64,000 nt of DNA from Pyxicephalus adspersus (Eukaryota > Chordata > Amphibia > Anura > Pyxicephalidae). Position 1 is the stretch's first letter; each line of letters opens with the position of its first letter. Positions 51,271 through 64,000 of this stretch are shown here, one piece after another. The DNA lies in the NCBI RefSeq assembly GCF_032062135.1, contig NC_092861.1, positions 141,161,657 through 141,225,656 of the forward strand, read 5' to 3'. The notes beneath the pieces were generated by a model. The model saw only the letters and a program-made list of their open reading frames with translations, ran no database searches and was not told the DNA's origin. Made by a program: the position numbers and the translations under genes.

Positions 51271-53871
51271 GCAGCAAAATAACACTGATTCACATTTTTA
51301 CAAAAATCACTGATCCTCAGTCAAACAGGCTTTTATAGCAAACTTGCAGAAAGCACAGCACTACATAAAAGTATATTATCCAACAGAAACATGTCTAAAT
51401 ATTCCTTTCTGAAGCCAGACAAGTACAAAATGGTTTCTAATTACTTCCCACAGTTTTAACATTTTCCCCTTGCCCTGCTTGCACTGTTATCTTTATAAGC
51501 TGACTACTTTAAAAGAAGGGGAACTACATGTCGAGTAATGCTTGTGATTATCACCCCATTTACAGTCACCCTAAGAATAACTCTAATTTCTCCGAAGCCA
51601 CCAATCAGATGCAGATTTGAAATGATTGGGTTTGTAAGGTGAACACAACAAACTGCTCAGTGTTACCATAATAACAAACAAAAGCCTTGGTCAGGTCAAC
51701 TGTTTACCCTGTGTGGCCATTTTTCAATCTTTCAAGTTTATTTGGAGCAATATCTTGTCGTTATGTAACACATAATGGTGACTTTTGTTCCATCCAGTTT
51801 TTGAAATGTTGCTTTGAAGTATACCGGTGCTTCAATACAAGCACTTTCCTTGACTGTGCTCTGAAAATATAACACAAACATGGAAAGAATTGGGCATCTG
51901 AATCATAAGAGGCTTTTAAGAGGAAAAAACAAAATTTACAACACAGAAGGACACACTTATCACAGCTTGTGCCGCATTTCAATGTGATAATTACCATTAA
52001 GTTACAGGAGAAAATCCCATACATGATCGCAGTTCCCATGCTGAGCAACGCACCCCCAACTGCTCTAGCTGACTGCGAATGACTATCCTCCCCCGCATGC
52101 GGCTTGTGTTTGAGGTGGGGGGTCCTGGACTTGTAGTGATTTGCTTATATTGCATTAAAACAATAAATGTTTGCTGGTAAAGAAGTATCCTTATCACATG
52201 GGTCAGAAGAATAATAGTACATGTGGGGTCTTGGCTTCCTCTTTATTAAAATCATTTTATTATTTTTACAAAGCAACATATTAAACTAAATTCTTCCAAC
52301 CAAATTCAAACACTTACAATGCTATTTATTAATAATTTTACTTGACATTCAATTTAAAAAAATCTGCAAGTCTTGGATAAAAGTTCTTTAAATCTTGGGT
52401 AAAGCATTTTTTAAAAATAGAACCCTTATAGCATAACTGTACTTTTTGTTTGACCTACTGTACTATATATGACCTTCTTTCCAGGCTGAAACTCATCTGT
52501 CCCCAATCCAACAAGACATCCCTGCCTAGATCGCATGGCCAGGCAAAGGAACTGATTATGGGATAACGGTTTTACCGTTCCCAAATGGAGAGTGCCTACT
52601 GTAAACCATGATGCATTGTACTCTACACGGGCTTTGTCATTGAGGCCTTTACTTCTGGAGTCATCGGTGCTATCTTCAGAGATACTGGAGCATTATAATT
52701 ACTTTTTTAATGAGTATTGGCTTTCCAAAAATCCACTTCTGGCACTAGGTGCATTGTGCATTAGTTCCATATTCTCATTTATTCCAAGGAACTTCGATGT
52801 GCCAGCTGCACTGATGATAAGTAAAAGAATTTTTTTCTTACACTATGTCACTACGATGAGATAAATGCAGGAAAGATATCTATATGAGCATTATGGAATT
52901 GGGAGACACATTTTTACTGCATTTTATGCCAGACCATAATTCAATTTTGTTATCTATTATGTATAAAAAAAGAACAAGAACTGTACAATGTAAATGTTTA
53001 ACATTTTAGAAACCATAACCAAAACAGCACAATACATTTTACTGTACTTTACACATATGAACATAATACCTGTCCTGCACAATATGGATCACCTGTTAAC
53101 TATGCAGGAAGGATGGCTAGTGGGGTCTTTGCTAAATTAGAAGAACTTTTAGCTACACAGTTGTTCTCTTCCTAACAATTTTGCAGTTTTTGCCATTGCT
53201 GGATGCAGAATGCATTGCCCAATGTTATATATAGAATGTAAAGCTCAATAGTATGTATTATATTTTATATTTATTATTTATTATATTTTATTCAGTTTAA
53301 TTATTATTGATTTATATGTAAAGGTTTAGAGTAGAATAGGTAGAAGACAAGCATTGTCATTGTCACAAGACACAGTCCCTGTGGCTCTTGTCCTTACTCA
53401 GCAGATTCTCCAAGTCGAGTGTATGTATCATAACAAAGCTTCACATTTATTGACTTTATGAAAAGCAATGTGCATTGAAGAGTGGTAAGGTCAGTGAGAG
53501 GAGGAAACACATTTATTGATTGAATACATAGAAAGGGAAACCATTAGACATTAAAAGCTCAACATCATCCTCCAAAGTTGGTTACTGAGACACATATATG
53601 TATGAGCCATTTGATACAAAAAACTTGATGGTTCTGAGTCAATTCTAATTTAATGTATGTTTTTAAACTAATGATTAAATTCAGATTTTTTGCAACATGG
53701 ATACATTCTTTTACATATTTTAAACATAGCAAAGGATCCCTGGAGCTTCTTCTACAAAAGGCAACAAAGAACTAACAGCTTGCCTACAAGCTTTCTCTCT
53801 ATTGGTTATGGGGGATTTCATCATATAAAGCTTATTCAGTCTTGATACTAAGAGCAATTGTGGCTCTATTG

Positions 53872-54319
53872 CAGGGGTGTCAAACTCAAATACATGGTGG
53901 GCCAAAATTAAAAACTTGTAAAAAATGTATTGCCCAGGAAGAAATTTAGATCAATCCACTGCATATTACTGCATGCTTTTCTCATGTGTTCTTGTTTCTT
54001 CCTATTGAGATTAATTGTTTAACTTTGCCAGAGAATGCAATGTGAAACCAAATGAATTGCTGCATGCAATAGCTCTATGATAATTCCAGATTATTTCTGT
54101 TAAATTGTAATGAGCTTACTTGTCAGTATAAACTCCAATGCGGGGCCACACATAGGCAGGGAGGCCGCTGTTCTATAGACGCGAGTGATGTCGGGAATTG
54201 TAGTAGCAGCATCACTCGCTGCAATCTGTAGTAGCAGCGGGCCAGCTGCAATTTATATTAAGAATTCTTTTGGGGGCCAAAAAGGGTTTTGGGCTAGATT
54301 TGGACGTTTGACACCCCTG
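53872..54319. mobile_element. hAT-type MITE
   Basis: Termini CAGGGGTGTCAAACTC and CGTTTGACACCCCTG are inverted. The 8-bp flanks CTCTATTG and CTCTGATG agree in 6 of 8. The interior has the GTGGGCCAAAATTAAAAA and GGGGGCCAAAAAGG pair typical of these elements. Confidence 0.8.
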
Positions 54320-54679
54320 CTCTGATGCATTGCTCAGGTATAGAAAGGGAACATGACAATAGGGGGATTGGGCATGGGAAAATAAATAACCCCTTGTTTA
54401 ATTAGACTTGAACCCATTAGTGTGGTCTTCCTGTATTTTCCTAAACCTCAAAGATGTGCTCAGGGCCAAGACATGTCCTAGATGATGTGTAGGTAAAAAA
54501 AGGTAGCTGCCTTGTCTGGCAGGGGTATTCAGACCACATGGCTGGCCTCACAGAATTATGAATTCTTTGGTTGCTTCTTCCTCTGCCCAGTAACAGGTTC
54601 ATACATAGTTTGCATATACATATACCATACATACTCAAATACAAACAGACCCAACTATAGATCCTTATTCTGATTGTTA

Positions 54680-55000
54680 GGAGATTGCCTGTGACCCCGA
54701 CAAGGTATTTTTTTTTTTGTCCTTGTGTACTTTGTTTGGTGGACGGATATTCTGTGTATGACCTCTGCTCTGTATTCTGGACATGGCTCTGTTGGAATCT
54801 TGGTAGTATTATCTGCGAGCTCTTGGCTTGCTGCCAACCGATTCCCAGACACCATCCCTTGTGCAGTAAGTCCTGGGGCCAACTGAGTGCTGGGAGATAC
54901 AACCAGTCTCCCGAGTGGGGGCTTGCTATAGGTGAAGAGTGCAGTATTGAATTGGGGGCCTGGTGTTTGGTGAGGACTGGTGGTGACCAGGGCCTTACAC
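54680..55000 (+). repeat. unassigned dispersed repeat, possibly LTR-retrotransposon derived
   Basis: TGTGTATGACCTCTGCTCTG, ACCGATTCCCAGACACC, GTCTCCCGAGTGGGGGCTTG and CTGGTGTTTGGTGAGGACTG resemble a multicopy frog sequence. Overlapping frames on both strands (151 and 225 codons) have no domains and are not called as genes. Confidence 0.3.
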
Positions 55001-55780
55001 TGATAAAACAGAAAAAATACTTTGACTCAAGTATAAACCCAGGGAACAAAATGCGTCTGTTACTGCTAACATTCAAAACAGTAATCAATGGAAATGTCAA
55101 TAAAATAATTGTGAACACATCTATGGTGTGGTATTTTTAAAACATTTATTTAAAACAGAAGTTAAAATCAGTGTATTTATCTTTTCCCTCTTTTCACAAG
55201 TTAAAGTAATATGTAAATTTGAGTTGGCTATATTGTGCCACTTAATCTTATGTAGGGTTGTTGGGCACAAGCAGATGGTGCTGTGTTCCCTTGTAAAGTG
55301 GATTACAAACAGCTTGTGTCTGACAACACTGATCTGTCAAACCATATGACATATGCAGTTCCAGAATATGCCACTAGGCGTCACTCGAGTGTAAAACAAA
55401 AATTATTTTCCAATGATATTTTGAGGGAAAAAAAAATCTTAGCCTATATTTGAGTATATACAGTATTACGGTATTAAAGTGTGAGGGCAGAAGTGGGACA
55501 TTTAGCTCCGACTGCGCACGCACTAATTTCCTCACATGCGCAGTTGATATTTCCGGACGCCACATGTCCACATAGATTTAAAGAGCCAACACAACAAGGC
55601 TCTGTTCATTGCTGTATGCTAACCACCAGCACCACCACCAGGCACCTTGGTTCATAGGAACTTGGAGATACCAGCTCTGCTTCATTACCAGCCACCAACT
55701 CTTGAACCGATGTTCTCTTTCAAACATTTGTGACTGTGACTCCTTGAATCTTCTTTAACCCACTAATAACTTCAAATCTC

Positions 55781-55840
55781 GATGTCTAAAAATCCTCTGA
55801 AGAAGCCAATATAGGTGAAACGCGTCAGACCACAACATCA
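55781..55840 (+). ncRNA. hammerhead-ribozyme-like motif
   Basis: CTGAAGA (55797-55803), AGCC-AATATA-GGT, GAAA (55817-55820), CGCGTC. Outer stem I is GATGT (55781-55785) with ACATC about 10 nt past the predicted cleavage site. Confidence 0.5.
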
Positions 55841-57285
55841 ATTTTTCAACCCCCTACGCGCTTATCTTCGTTATAATAGGAGTCAATGTCTAGCTCTCCA
55901 CAACCCCAACGGCATATTGCTCAGGGGATTGTAGGAACGTGAAGTATATGAACTAAATGTGTGATGTAACACTGTATAAGTTTTGTCAACTTTTTTTTAA
56001 TACATTACTGCATTTAAAAAAAAAAACTACTTTCTCCTATTTTTTATTCATTTCCTATATACGGTATTTAATAATGTAATAATGATTACATAGCTGAATT
56101 CGTTTGCGTCTTTAATATCTGCCTGAAGTTCGGCTTTAAAATAAATTCAGCTTTAAACATTTTGGATATTCCTACATTTGCTGCCAACATCTCTTGGAAG
56201 TGTCTGAACAGTTCCCAGTTTAGGTGATTCAGCTTGTCAGATTTATGTCAGCTAGCCCTAGTTAGAGAATGATATGGATATGTTGTGTCCATAATCCGTT
56301 GGCAATGTCTACTTTGGGTTGATTCACTTCCTACACCATAAAGCAATACAAAATACAATTCATCTCATCTACTAAAATATATCATTTAAAATACTACAAC
56401 TTCTTCTTGGAAACAAGTATGATGCAAGCATAGATAGAGCTCACTTGACAGTGCTGACATTGGCATTAGGCAAATAAAAGTTTCGTTTACAGAGATCTTG
56501 TTCAATGTGAAAACTCTGAGAGTCTGTCATTGAGATCACAGGCCTGGATAGTATAGGGACTGGCTCCTGGCCACCACTCCAAGACCACAGCTGTCTATGT
56601 GCCATGACCAAGCCTCAGGAAGAGCGCACACAATTACACAGATCTACATCCTGCCAGGGATATGAATTTCTTTCCTAATGAAATACATCCAATTTGAGCA
56701 GACACAAAGGGCTATACGTATAACCAGTTCATTGTGGGAATGCTGCAACATTTGCACCAAACGAGCAAATAATACATAAATTTTCTTTTCTGTGTGAAGG
56801 TTTGTTTTTCATATTTTAGCCTGAATTTTGTGGGCAAATGAAACAATTTTTCAAGGCTGAATGTAACATTCTTTCATGGTCAAGTAGAACATTTTCAAAT
56901 GCAAACTTGAATGTACTTCTAAGGTAGTAACTATTATCTATTATCTAACTATATCTAGTCATTACAATGATTTACCTAGATATATTTTCATGTCTTACAC
57001 TAAGTTATACTTATTCCTTAAACAACTTTATTTTTGATCACAATGTTATTACCATCTTACACAATATCTTTGAAATTGTTTCTTTTATTTATTACTTCAC
57101 CTATATGTATAAAGCCATTATAATTTTATAAAAATCATCCTATATTGTTATCTTATGTCTATTAGTCTCACAACTGTTATAGAATATATACTGTAGCTGT
57201 TATTGGAATATTGTTATATTATTTGTGTTTATAGAGTGGTTTCCTTAACCATTCTTTATTATATTTCATTGTACAGTTGCTCTGA

Positions 57286-57341
57286 CTCTCTACATATATC
57301 TCCTGAGGAAGCCTTCTGGCGAAACGCGTCGGGTTAGAGAC
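57286..57341 (+). ncRNA. hammerhead-ribozyme-like motif
   Basis: CTGAGGA (57303-57309), bulged A, stem II GCC-TTCT-GGC, GAAA (57321-57324), CGCGTC. Outer stem I is TCTCTA with TAGAGA. Stem II has three perfect pairs. Confidence 0.55.
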
Positions 57342-57874
57342 TACTGAGCCTCCTTCTTACACATGTTGCACACTTCCCTGCCTACAGAGATTTAGGGACG
57401 CCTTAAAATGAATGTAATTTAAAATCATTTTTTTGTGTCTCTAATATTTATTTTTGATGTGATTTGCACCTTTTTGATGTTGGTTAAACGAATACATTCA
57501 AATACTTTTCATTGCCAAGAAAACCCCCATCTTTTTATGTTTTTTCTGTAGTAACTATTTTACAAGTTGGTGTAATAATTTCCTTTTTAGATAATGGTAT
57601 ATGGTCCAGGTTCAATTCCTAAATGATTTAGTGAACTTTCTTTGAAGTTGGGTGATTGTTTTTTTTTTTTATTCCAGAAAGTAGCAATGCAATGTAATAT
57701 GTGATAAAGTTAAATAACAAAAATGCAAAATGCAAATAGGTATAGAAAACATTTTTCTTGACTATAAAAAAGTAAACTGACCAGTATAAAATACTTATAA
57801 GTAAAACTACACATAACAAAGAAATGGTAGGAATACTGTGAGAAAAACCACCTGGGTGCCCACGGTAATTTTTT

Positions 57875-58303
57875 TTAATTTAGAAGAATGTGAATGGAGT
57901 GGGAAGGGATGAGAAAAAATATGGGGTGCTGCAAACCAAAGCATATGGCTCCTCGTTGAGAGTTGTTAATACTGAGCATGGTAACCCCTATAATGATGAA
58001 ATTGGAGGTAGCAAAATCATATAGCCAAATATTTATCTGGGCCCTGCTCCCCAGTTCCTCCATAGCCATAATGTTATTTACTCGATTAAAAACTATTGAG
58101 ACATTTTTTTGGTGGTGATGACTGTTTTCAACTTGCCGGAAGGTGTTTTTTTGTGGTATTGAGTAAGTGATGAACCAGAGATTTTCTTTATCACCTCCTA
58201 GACATCCCAGAAACATGAAATAGTGCCAGTTCAGATGTATTGCGGCGAGTAACCTTTCTGTAAGATTTTGAATGATCCCTGTGACACTCGACCAAAAGCA
58301 CAA
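57875..58303 (-). pseudogene. probable L1/Tx1-type LINE ORF2 C-terminal fragment
   Basis: A 142-codon frame reads FWSSVTGIIQNLT near its start and RVNNIMAMEELGSRAQ further on. The order and spacing resemble the C-terminal region of vertebrate L1 ORF2, where FW..V, LL..A...I...W and VN.IM.MEEL recur. No catalytic motif is present. This rests on pattern memory, so I rate it moderate. Confidence 0.42.
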
Positions 58304-58984
58304 GAGTTTATAAAGGTCCCAAAAATGTAAAGTAAAGTCCCAGGGGCTCTATTGCAACCCCAACAAGTAGGTTAAAAGTACATCAATTGAAAATTCAACT
58401 TCTGACTGATATGAGTTAGTAATTGATGCCTGTTACTGTTCAGTAAACACTTTGGTGATTGTTCTTTAGAGTTGTCTGAGCCTTTTAAGTTTTGGCAAAC
58501 TATGGGAGATGAATCTTCGACTTAAAGAATTAAATGTTCTTAGGGTAATTTCTCTTTTGTGTGATTATTCATCGGCTTTTTTCTCTAGGAGCAAATGTTC
58601 TTAGGGTATTCGATCCCCAGAATTAATAGAACATTCACTAAGAACAGAAAGCAACCAAATAATTTTAATTGAAATAGGAATTTTGTCCCCTGTTGACTAC
58701 AATATTGTTCAGCTTTGACTTTGATTTTGTGGAATGTCAAAGAATATTCCCCTAACTTTACAGAATGCTTCTCAATTTCAAATAATGTTAAAATACCATA
58801 TTTGAACCCAGGCACATTCACCCATTTTTAATATCTATATAATGCATTTAATTTCATTTCTCAAAGAACATTTCATCTACATTCGCCCCAACCGAAATGT
58901 TTACATCCTACCCAACAATGTTTGATTAGCGCAATTTACAAAACTCCTTAGTTTACAAATACCTCTTGGCGTAATATGTAAATG

Positions 58985-59295
58985 TTTACTTAGAGCCGAA
59001 CTATAGTTCGCAATGCAAAACTACACTGAGCTGCACATGTGGTGCCAGGATATGCCGGGTATCTGGGCTGCCCTGCTCAAATACAAAGGTATTATGTCAT
59101 CGCAGCCAATCAGGATCATGGAAGATTTGAAAACTGGAAGAGGAATGGGTCAAGATGACAGTGCTCAAGCACAGGTGAGAGAGAATAATAAAAATCCAAA
59201 TAGGCAGGTGAGTTTATTTTATTGCAGAAGATACTTCATTTGTTCCTGCCTGGTCACCATTTTTATTTTAGATTTGAGTTCCCCTTTAATTTACA
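58985..59295 (+). repeat. dispersed repeat family X, copy 4
   Basis: CAGCCAATCAGGATCATGGA, GTTTATTTTATTGCAGAAGA and GAGTTCCCCTTTAA occur in the family order. Confidence 0.6.
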
Positions 59296-61752
59296 CAGAA
59301 CAAAGCTACAAGTTGTGCAAGCTGGTTATAAATATATTCCTATTCATTGATTAGGAAACACTTTAAATATTAAAACTTTTCCTAGGTTCCATGGAAAGGA
59401 AAAGGATCCGGCCTGCACGTCAGGGACTATTTCAAGCTGGAAAATCTCTCTGTGTAATCGATTAGTTATGCCATTAGTGGTTCAAAACCGACCTCACATC
59501 AATTCAAGCAATGCACAATTTGTTTCTTGCTGGACAAGAAGACATTAGAAAGTCCCTAACCAGTTCTCCCCATTTCTTATACTGATACAAATAAAACAAC
59601 CTGATACAGCAGTTCCAATATGTGTAAAATCAAGCATGGCTGAGACATAAAAAACACACTGTCGCAAACTGGAACAAGAACACATTTTGTATGAAGCAGA
59701 AGAGTGCAATCAGACAAAATGAAATCAGCGGGAATGTTCTTCAGACAACTGAGACTGACAATACCTACGACTGTCAGCAGAGATAAAATAGATATGTGCA
59801 TGATCTTATCTGTGAGACTGAAATATTGTGCCACCCGGTTGTCTGGGCACACTGTGCAGGGGGTTTCAAGCGGCAAATCAGTTTTAGAAAAAATACTTTT
59901 TGTTTTTATTATTAAAACATAAAGCAGGATGAGCAGAAAAAAAAGCATACCTACCAAATGTAAGAGATGAAAGGACACCTTTTAGCATAAAGTATGAAGA
60001 CAAAGGATACACCTCTTACCACAACCTCAGTTATTAATATACAAAAGTTGATTTGGTTTAATATACTATTGGCAATGCTATTTTTTTACTACTTTTTCAA
60101 TTTTTAATATAGTCATATAACTATTCAATATAATAAATGAAAAAATAGGAATTGAATAAACTATTAATGCAGTAAAAAGACTTTTGGCAATTAATTAATA
60201 CATCAGACCAATAAGGGGGGACAGAAATATTTGGTTCCAAAAGAATGACAGTCTCTCCAAATGAGGGTCTCCCCACAGCTAATTATTTCCCGTTTGCTGC
60301 CTTACCATACCTTGTTCTGCAGTATGAGAGTGTGGGCTTTGTTTCCTCATGCTAAAGACAGGGCTTTGTTTCCTCATGCCAGAGCCTCCAGCAAGGAGAA
60401 CAATTAGCAGAAAAGTACTGACATCACCAAATCTCACTCCAAATCTCCTGACACCAGCAGATAAATGCAGCTACAAGGCTAAAGAACTGGAGTGCCCAGG
60501 GCCATTCATGTACAAAGCTGCTACTTTTTAGGGTGAATTCAAGAAAAATGTTAAATCAGAGCATTGCTTGGGCACTGAATTTTTAAATAGTCCCTATAAC
60601 ATAGTAAATCCTTATATCACGTCAATTAGAAAGTGGTACATTGGAAACTGTACACCAACAATATTGCCGAAAGTGATAACACTGATAAGAGCAAGTAGGA
60701 ACCTTACTCCTCTAATTTATTTCTGTTTTGCCCTTTCATCCTGCCTTTTGCCCTGTCTGGAGAAAGGTCATGTCCATGATATTAAAACTGCATTATAAAC
60801 CATGTTAATGTTTGGCCAGAGCGTGGAAGAGTTAGGACCCCTGTCATTTTTTATATTACTAGGGAGATTACCTTTCTCTGTTTTTAGCCTTTGTCTCAGG
60901 ACAAACATCCCAGTTTTGACAACCCGTAGTTGTCATAAAATCTGCTAATTGCATGGCTTTCCCAAATTAAAACAAAATTCTGAGCACACAAGTAAGCAAC
61001 AAATCACAGTGAAATTAAACCCCCTGGTCTGCATACTGGGCAAGGGTCATGGTCAGGGAGCTAGAATTCTCAGAATGTAAGGTTGGCTCTGGTAGGTAAT
61101 TATAGGTTTACTTTAAAAAAAATGACCATTTTTAGATCTCATGTTCATATGGATCAAATTTTCATAATGTGACAACATTTGTGTTATTTCTTATTCATCC
61201 ACTGGAATCACGTTAACCTTGTGGTCAATGCCAATCAGACCATGCCCATAGTGCACAGAAATCAAAGAAAAAGTTGAAAAAAATGTATGATGCCATTTTA
61301 AAACAAGATATATGAGAAGCACCTTGTTTTTTATTTTCTCCCATGAGAATATGGGGTATAACTTTATTTTACTTTACTTTACTGGCACATATGTAGGTCA
61401 CTCAAGTGATATGGTTCGTTTAATAAATACGGACTCTGCTGTCCTCTTCCACTTAGTACTGGCCACATTCCAGCTTAAGCATTTTATAAATCAATTTCAT
61501 TTGTTAAAACAAATGGATGTGTTTGAAACTCAATGAGCCTTCAAACCAAAATCAATTTAGTTCAATCAACTTATTCAATCCAGTCATCAGATTTCCAGTA
61601 TTTTAGGAGCACCTCTACACAAACATTGTGTAACAGATGTTCTTCAATTATTGTGTGCCCAAAGATAATGTAAAGTGCAATGTGAAAGAATAGAGCAGTA
61701 TCTAAAAAATGCAGAAAGTGAGGATATACAGTTGTATCTAAAGAATGGAAAG

Positions 61753-62077
61753 ATTATTGTTACACAGTATTTATATAGCACCATCATATATCACAGCGCT
61801 GTACAAAGTCCATAGTCATGTCACTAGCTGTCCCTCAAAGGAGCTCACAATCTAGTGTCCCTACCATAGCCATATGTCTTTAATACAGTCTAAGGACAAT
61901 TTTGGGGGGAAGCCAATTAACCTAACTAAATGTTTTTGGAATGTGGGAGGAAACCGGAGTACCCGGAGGAAACCCATGCAGACTCGGGGAGAACCTGCAA
62001 ACTCCATGCAGATCCCATTCAAACCTGGGACCCAGCGCTGCAAAGGCCAAAGCACTTACCTCTGAGCCTCCATGGTG
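61753..62077 (-). mobile_element. tRNA-derived SINE with L2-type 3' tail
   Basis: Read on the minus strand it starts with a tRNA-like head: GGCTCAGAGGTAAGTGC (A-box-like) and CCCAGGTTTGAATGG (B-box-like). A central core follows, containing GGAGTTTGCAGGTTCTCCCC and GGGTTTCCTCCGGGTACTCC. The 3' end is ACAGCGCTGTGATATATG, GGTGCTATATAAATACTG and AACAATAAT, the same tail design as the L2 at 47850-49304. Such shared tails let a LINE reverse transcriptase mobilise the SINE. Several CpG-type changes suggest age. Confidence 0.75.
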
Positions 62078-62450
62078 ATATACAGCTGTATCTACAGAAC
62101 GCAGAAGGTGATAAGTTTTGGCTTGACTTCCCTTAGTTTTGGTATGGCTCTCCTTTTAAATTTCATTTCTAACCATATATTTACTAAGACATCTTGCTTC
62201 CTGCCAGGCCATGGGTAATACACATTTACTCCTTTGTTCTAGCTAGGTACCGATCCGTGATATCTCACAGACCTGCAATGAGTCACTGGAGTTTAATAAA
62301 TGTCCATTCGATAAATGTTCAACTTTAGAAGGGTTGATTTGTTCCTGGAGCGCAGAGGCAGAAAATACCAAAGCAAGTGCCCTTACCATATACTGTATAT
62401 CATTTGGTAAAAGTGACCATCTGAGCTAAATTAAACAGAAATATACTTAC

Positions 62451-62603
62451 CTATCTGGCAGCATTGATCTAGAATTGTTGCTGCTTCAATGCCTGCTTGC
62501 TTCAAGTATTCTACACTGCTCCCTTGCTGCATGACGAGATTTCTCCCATCAGCTCCGACTTTATTACAAGCTATATGAGCTACTGGGATGAATGATTGCA
62601 TGC
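62451..62603 (-). CDS. candidate in-frame cassette exon of KCNH1 (51-residue insertion)
   Basis: A 153-nt segment between the two KCNH1 exons has the form of a real exon. Upstream is the tract TTCCCTTTCTCCCCTAG and downstream the donor ATAG|GTAAGTAT, almost perfect consensus. It is phase 1 at both ends, exactly the phase of the flanking junction. The frame read through from the upstream exon is open across all of it. The insert begins GMQSFIPVAHIACNKVGADG and ends ILDQCCQI before the shared G-K-G-D. It would enter the CNBH domain between the beta-roll and the phosphate-binding cassette. I recognise no homologue. I know of no KCNH1 isoform with an insert here; the known alternative insert is in S3-S4. 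It could instead be an exonised transposon fragment or an unused decoy. Only transcript data can settle use. Confidence 0.45.
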
Positions 62604-62927
62604 CTAGGGGAGAAAGGGAATTCAACCCTTTCAATATTTAATTCATTCTATATATCTCTAATACTTGCCACGGCCAGGGAGCAGTGAAGTGGCTGCATTT
62701 CAGCATATTAAAGGGTAAGCACTCTCTCTCTTTTTGTGAAGGTATGGTTTTAGATACCTTGATAGCAAAATGTTTATTGCAAAACCAAAACTTCTGCATA
62801 TTTTTATTATTATTTGGAACACAGTATACAGTGATTTTTCCATAAGGGTAGCATGCAGCACATCCCCTGGGGTGGGGATTATAAGGAACTGTGATGAGCT
62901 TTTTCCTGTATCTTATATAATACATCA

Positions 62928-64000
<1,073 letters not shown>

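Noticed and set aside
54441..55118. 225-codon minus-strand ORF overlapping a 151-codon plus-strand ORF
   Set aside because: Overlapping open frames on both strands, low complexity and a repeat-like DNA context point to a transposon fragment, not a gene.

Overview
The window is vertebrate nuclear DNA, AT-rich and almost wholly intronic. I place it in an anuran amphibian, probably a neobatrachian frog. The evidence is the mix of interspersed repeats: L2-, CR1- and L1/Tx1-type LINEs, a tRNA-derived SINE with an L2 tail, Penelope-type hammerhead motifs, and hAT, Tigger/mariner and Harbinger-like MITEs. The species cannot be named from sequence alone.

The only host gene I can support is a minus-strand KCNH gene, best matched to KCNH1 (EAG1, Kv10.1). 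Two adjacent coding exons of the cyclic-nucleotide-binding-homology domain are present: 62960-63212 (phase 0 to phase 1) and 42652-42848 (phase 1 to phase 0). They join in frame across a 20.1 kb intron. The 5' exons lie beyond position 64000. The last coding exon must lie beyond position 1, so the downstream intron is longer than 42.6 kb. A third candidate exon (62451-62603, 153 nt, phase 1-1, no in-frame stop, strong acceptor and consensus donor) sits 356 nt downstream of the first exon. Included, it would insert 51 residues without a frameshift. It is the most interesting object in the window.

Layout. Positions 1-42651 are the downstream intron. It holds four full copies and positions 46906-47128 and 63684-63748 hold two more (one full, one half) of a ~220 bp palindromic MITE. 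It also holds a mariner-type element containing a ~32 bp minisatellite (3716-4341), two Tigger-type MITEs (5517-6006, 22142-22409), and a 789 bp, >99% identical direct duplication (9702-10490 and 15109-15897). Several hAT MITEs are here, with a 531 bp hAT element that keeps a small ORF with a BED-like zinc finger and perfect 8 bp target duplications (39235-39765), and two decayed LINE fragments. Positions 42849-62959 are the intron between the exons. It holds a 5'-truncated L2 reverse transcriptase nested in another repeat (47787-49304), a ~1.1 kb 24-bp minisatellite split by a Harbinger-like MITE (49850-51270), an L1-type relic, and an L2-tailed SINE.

Hammerhead-ribozyme-like motifs of the Penelope type (CTGANGA, short stem II, GAAACGCGTC) recur at least six times on both strands. 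Most remaining reading frames are chance ORFs in intron and repeats.
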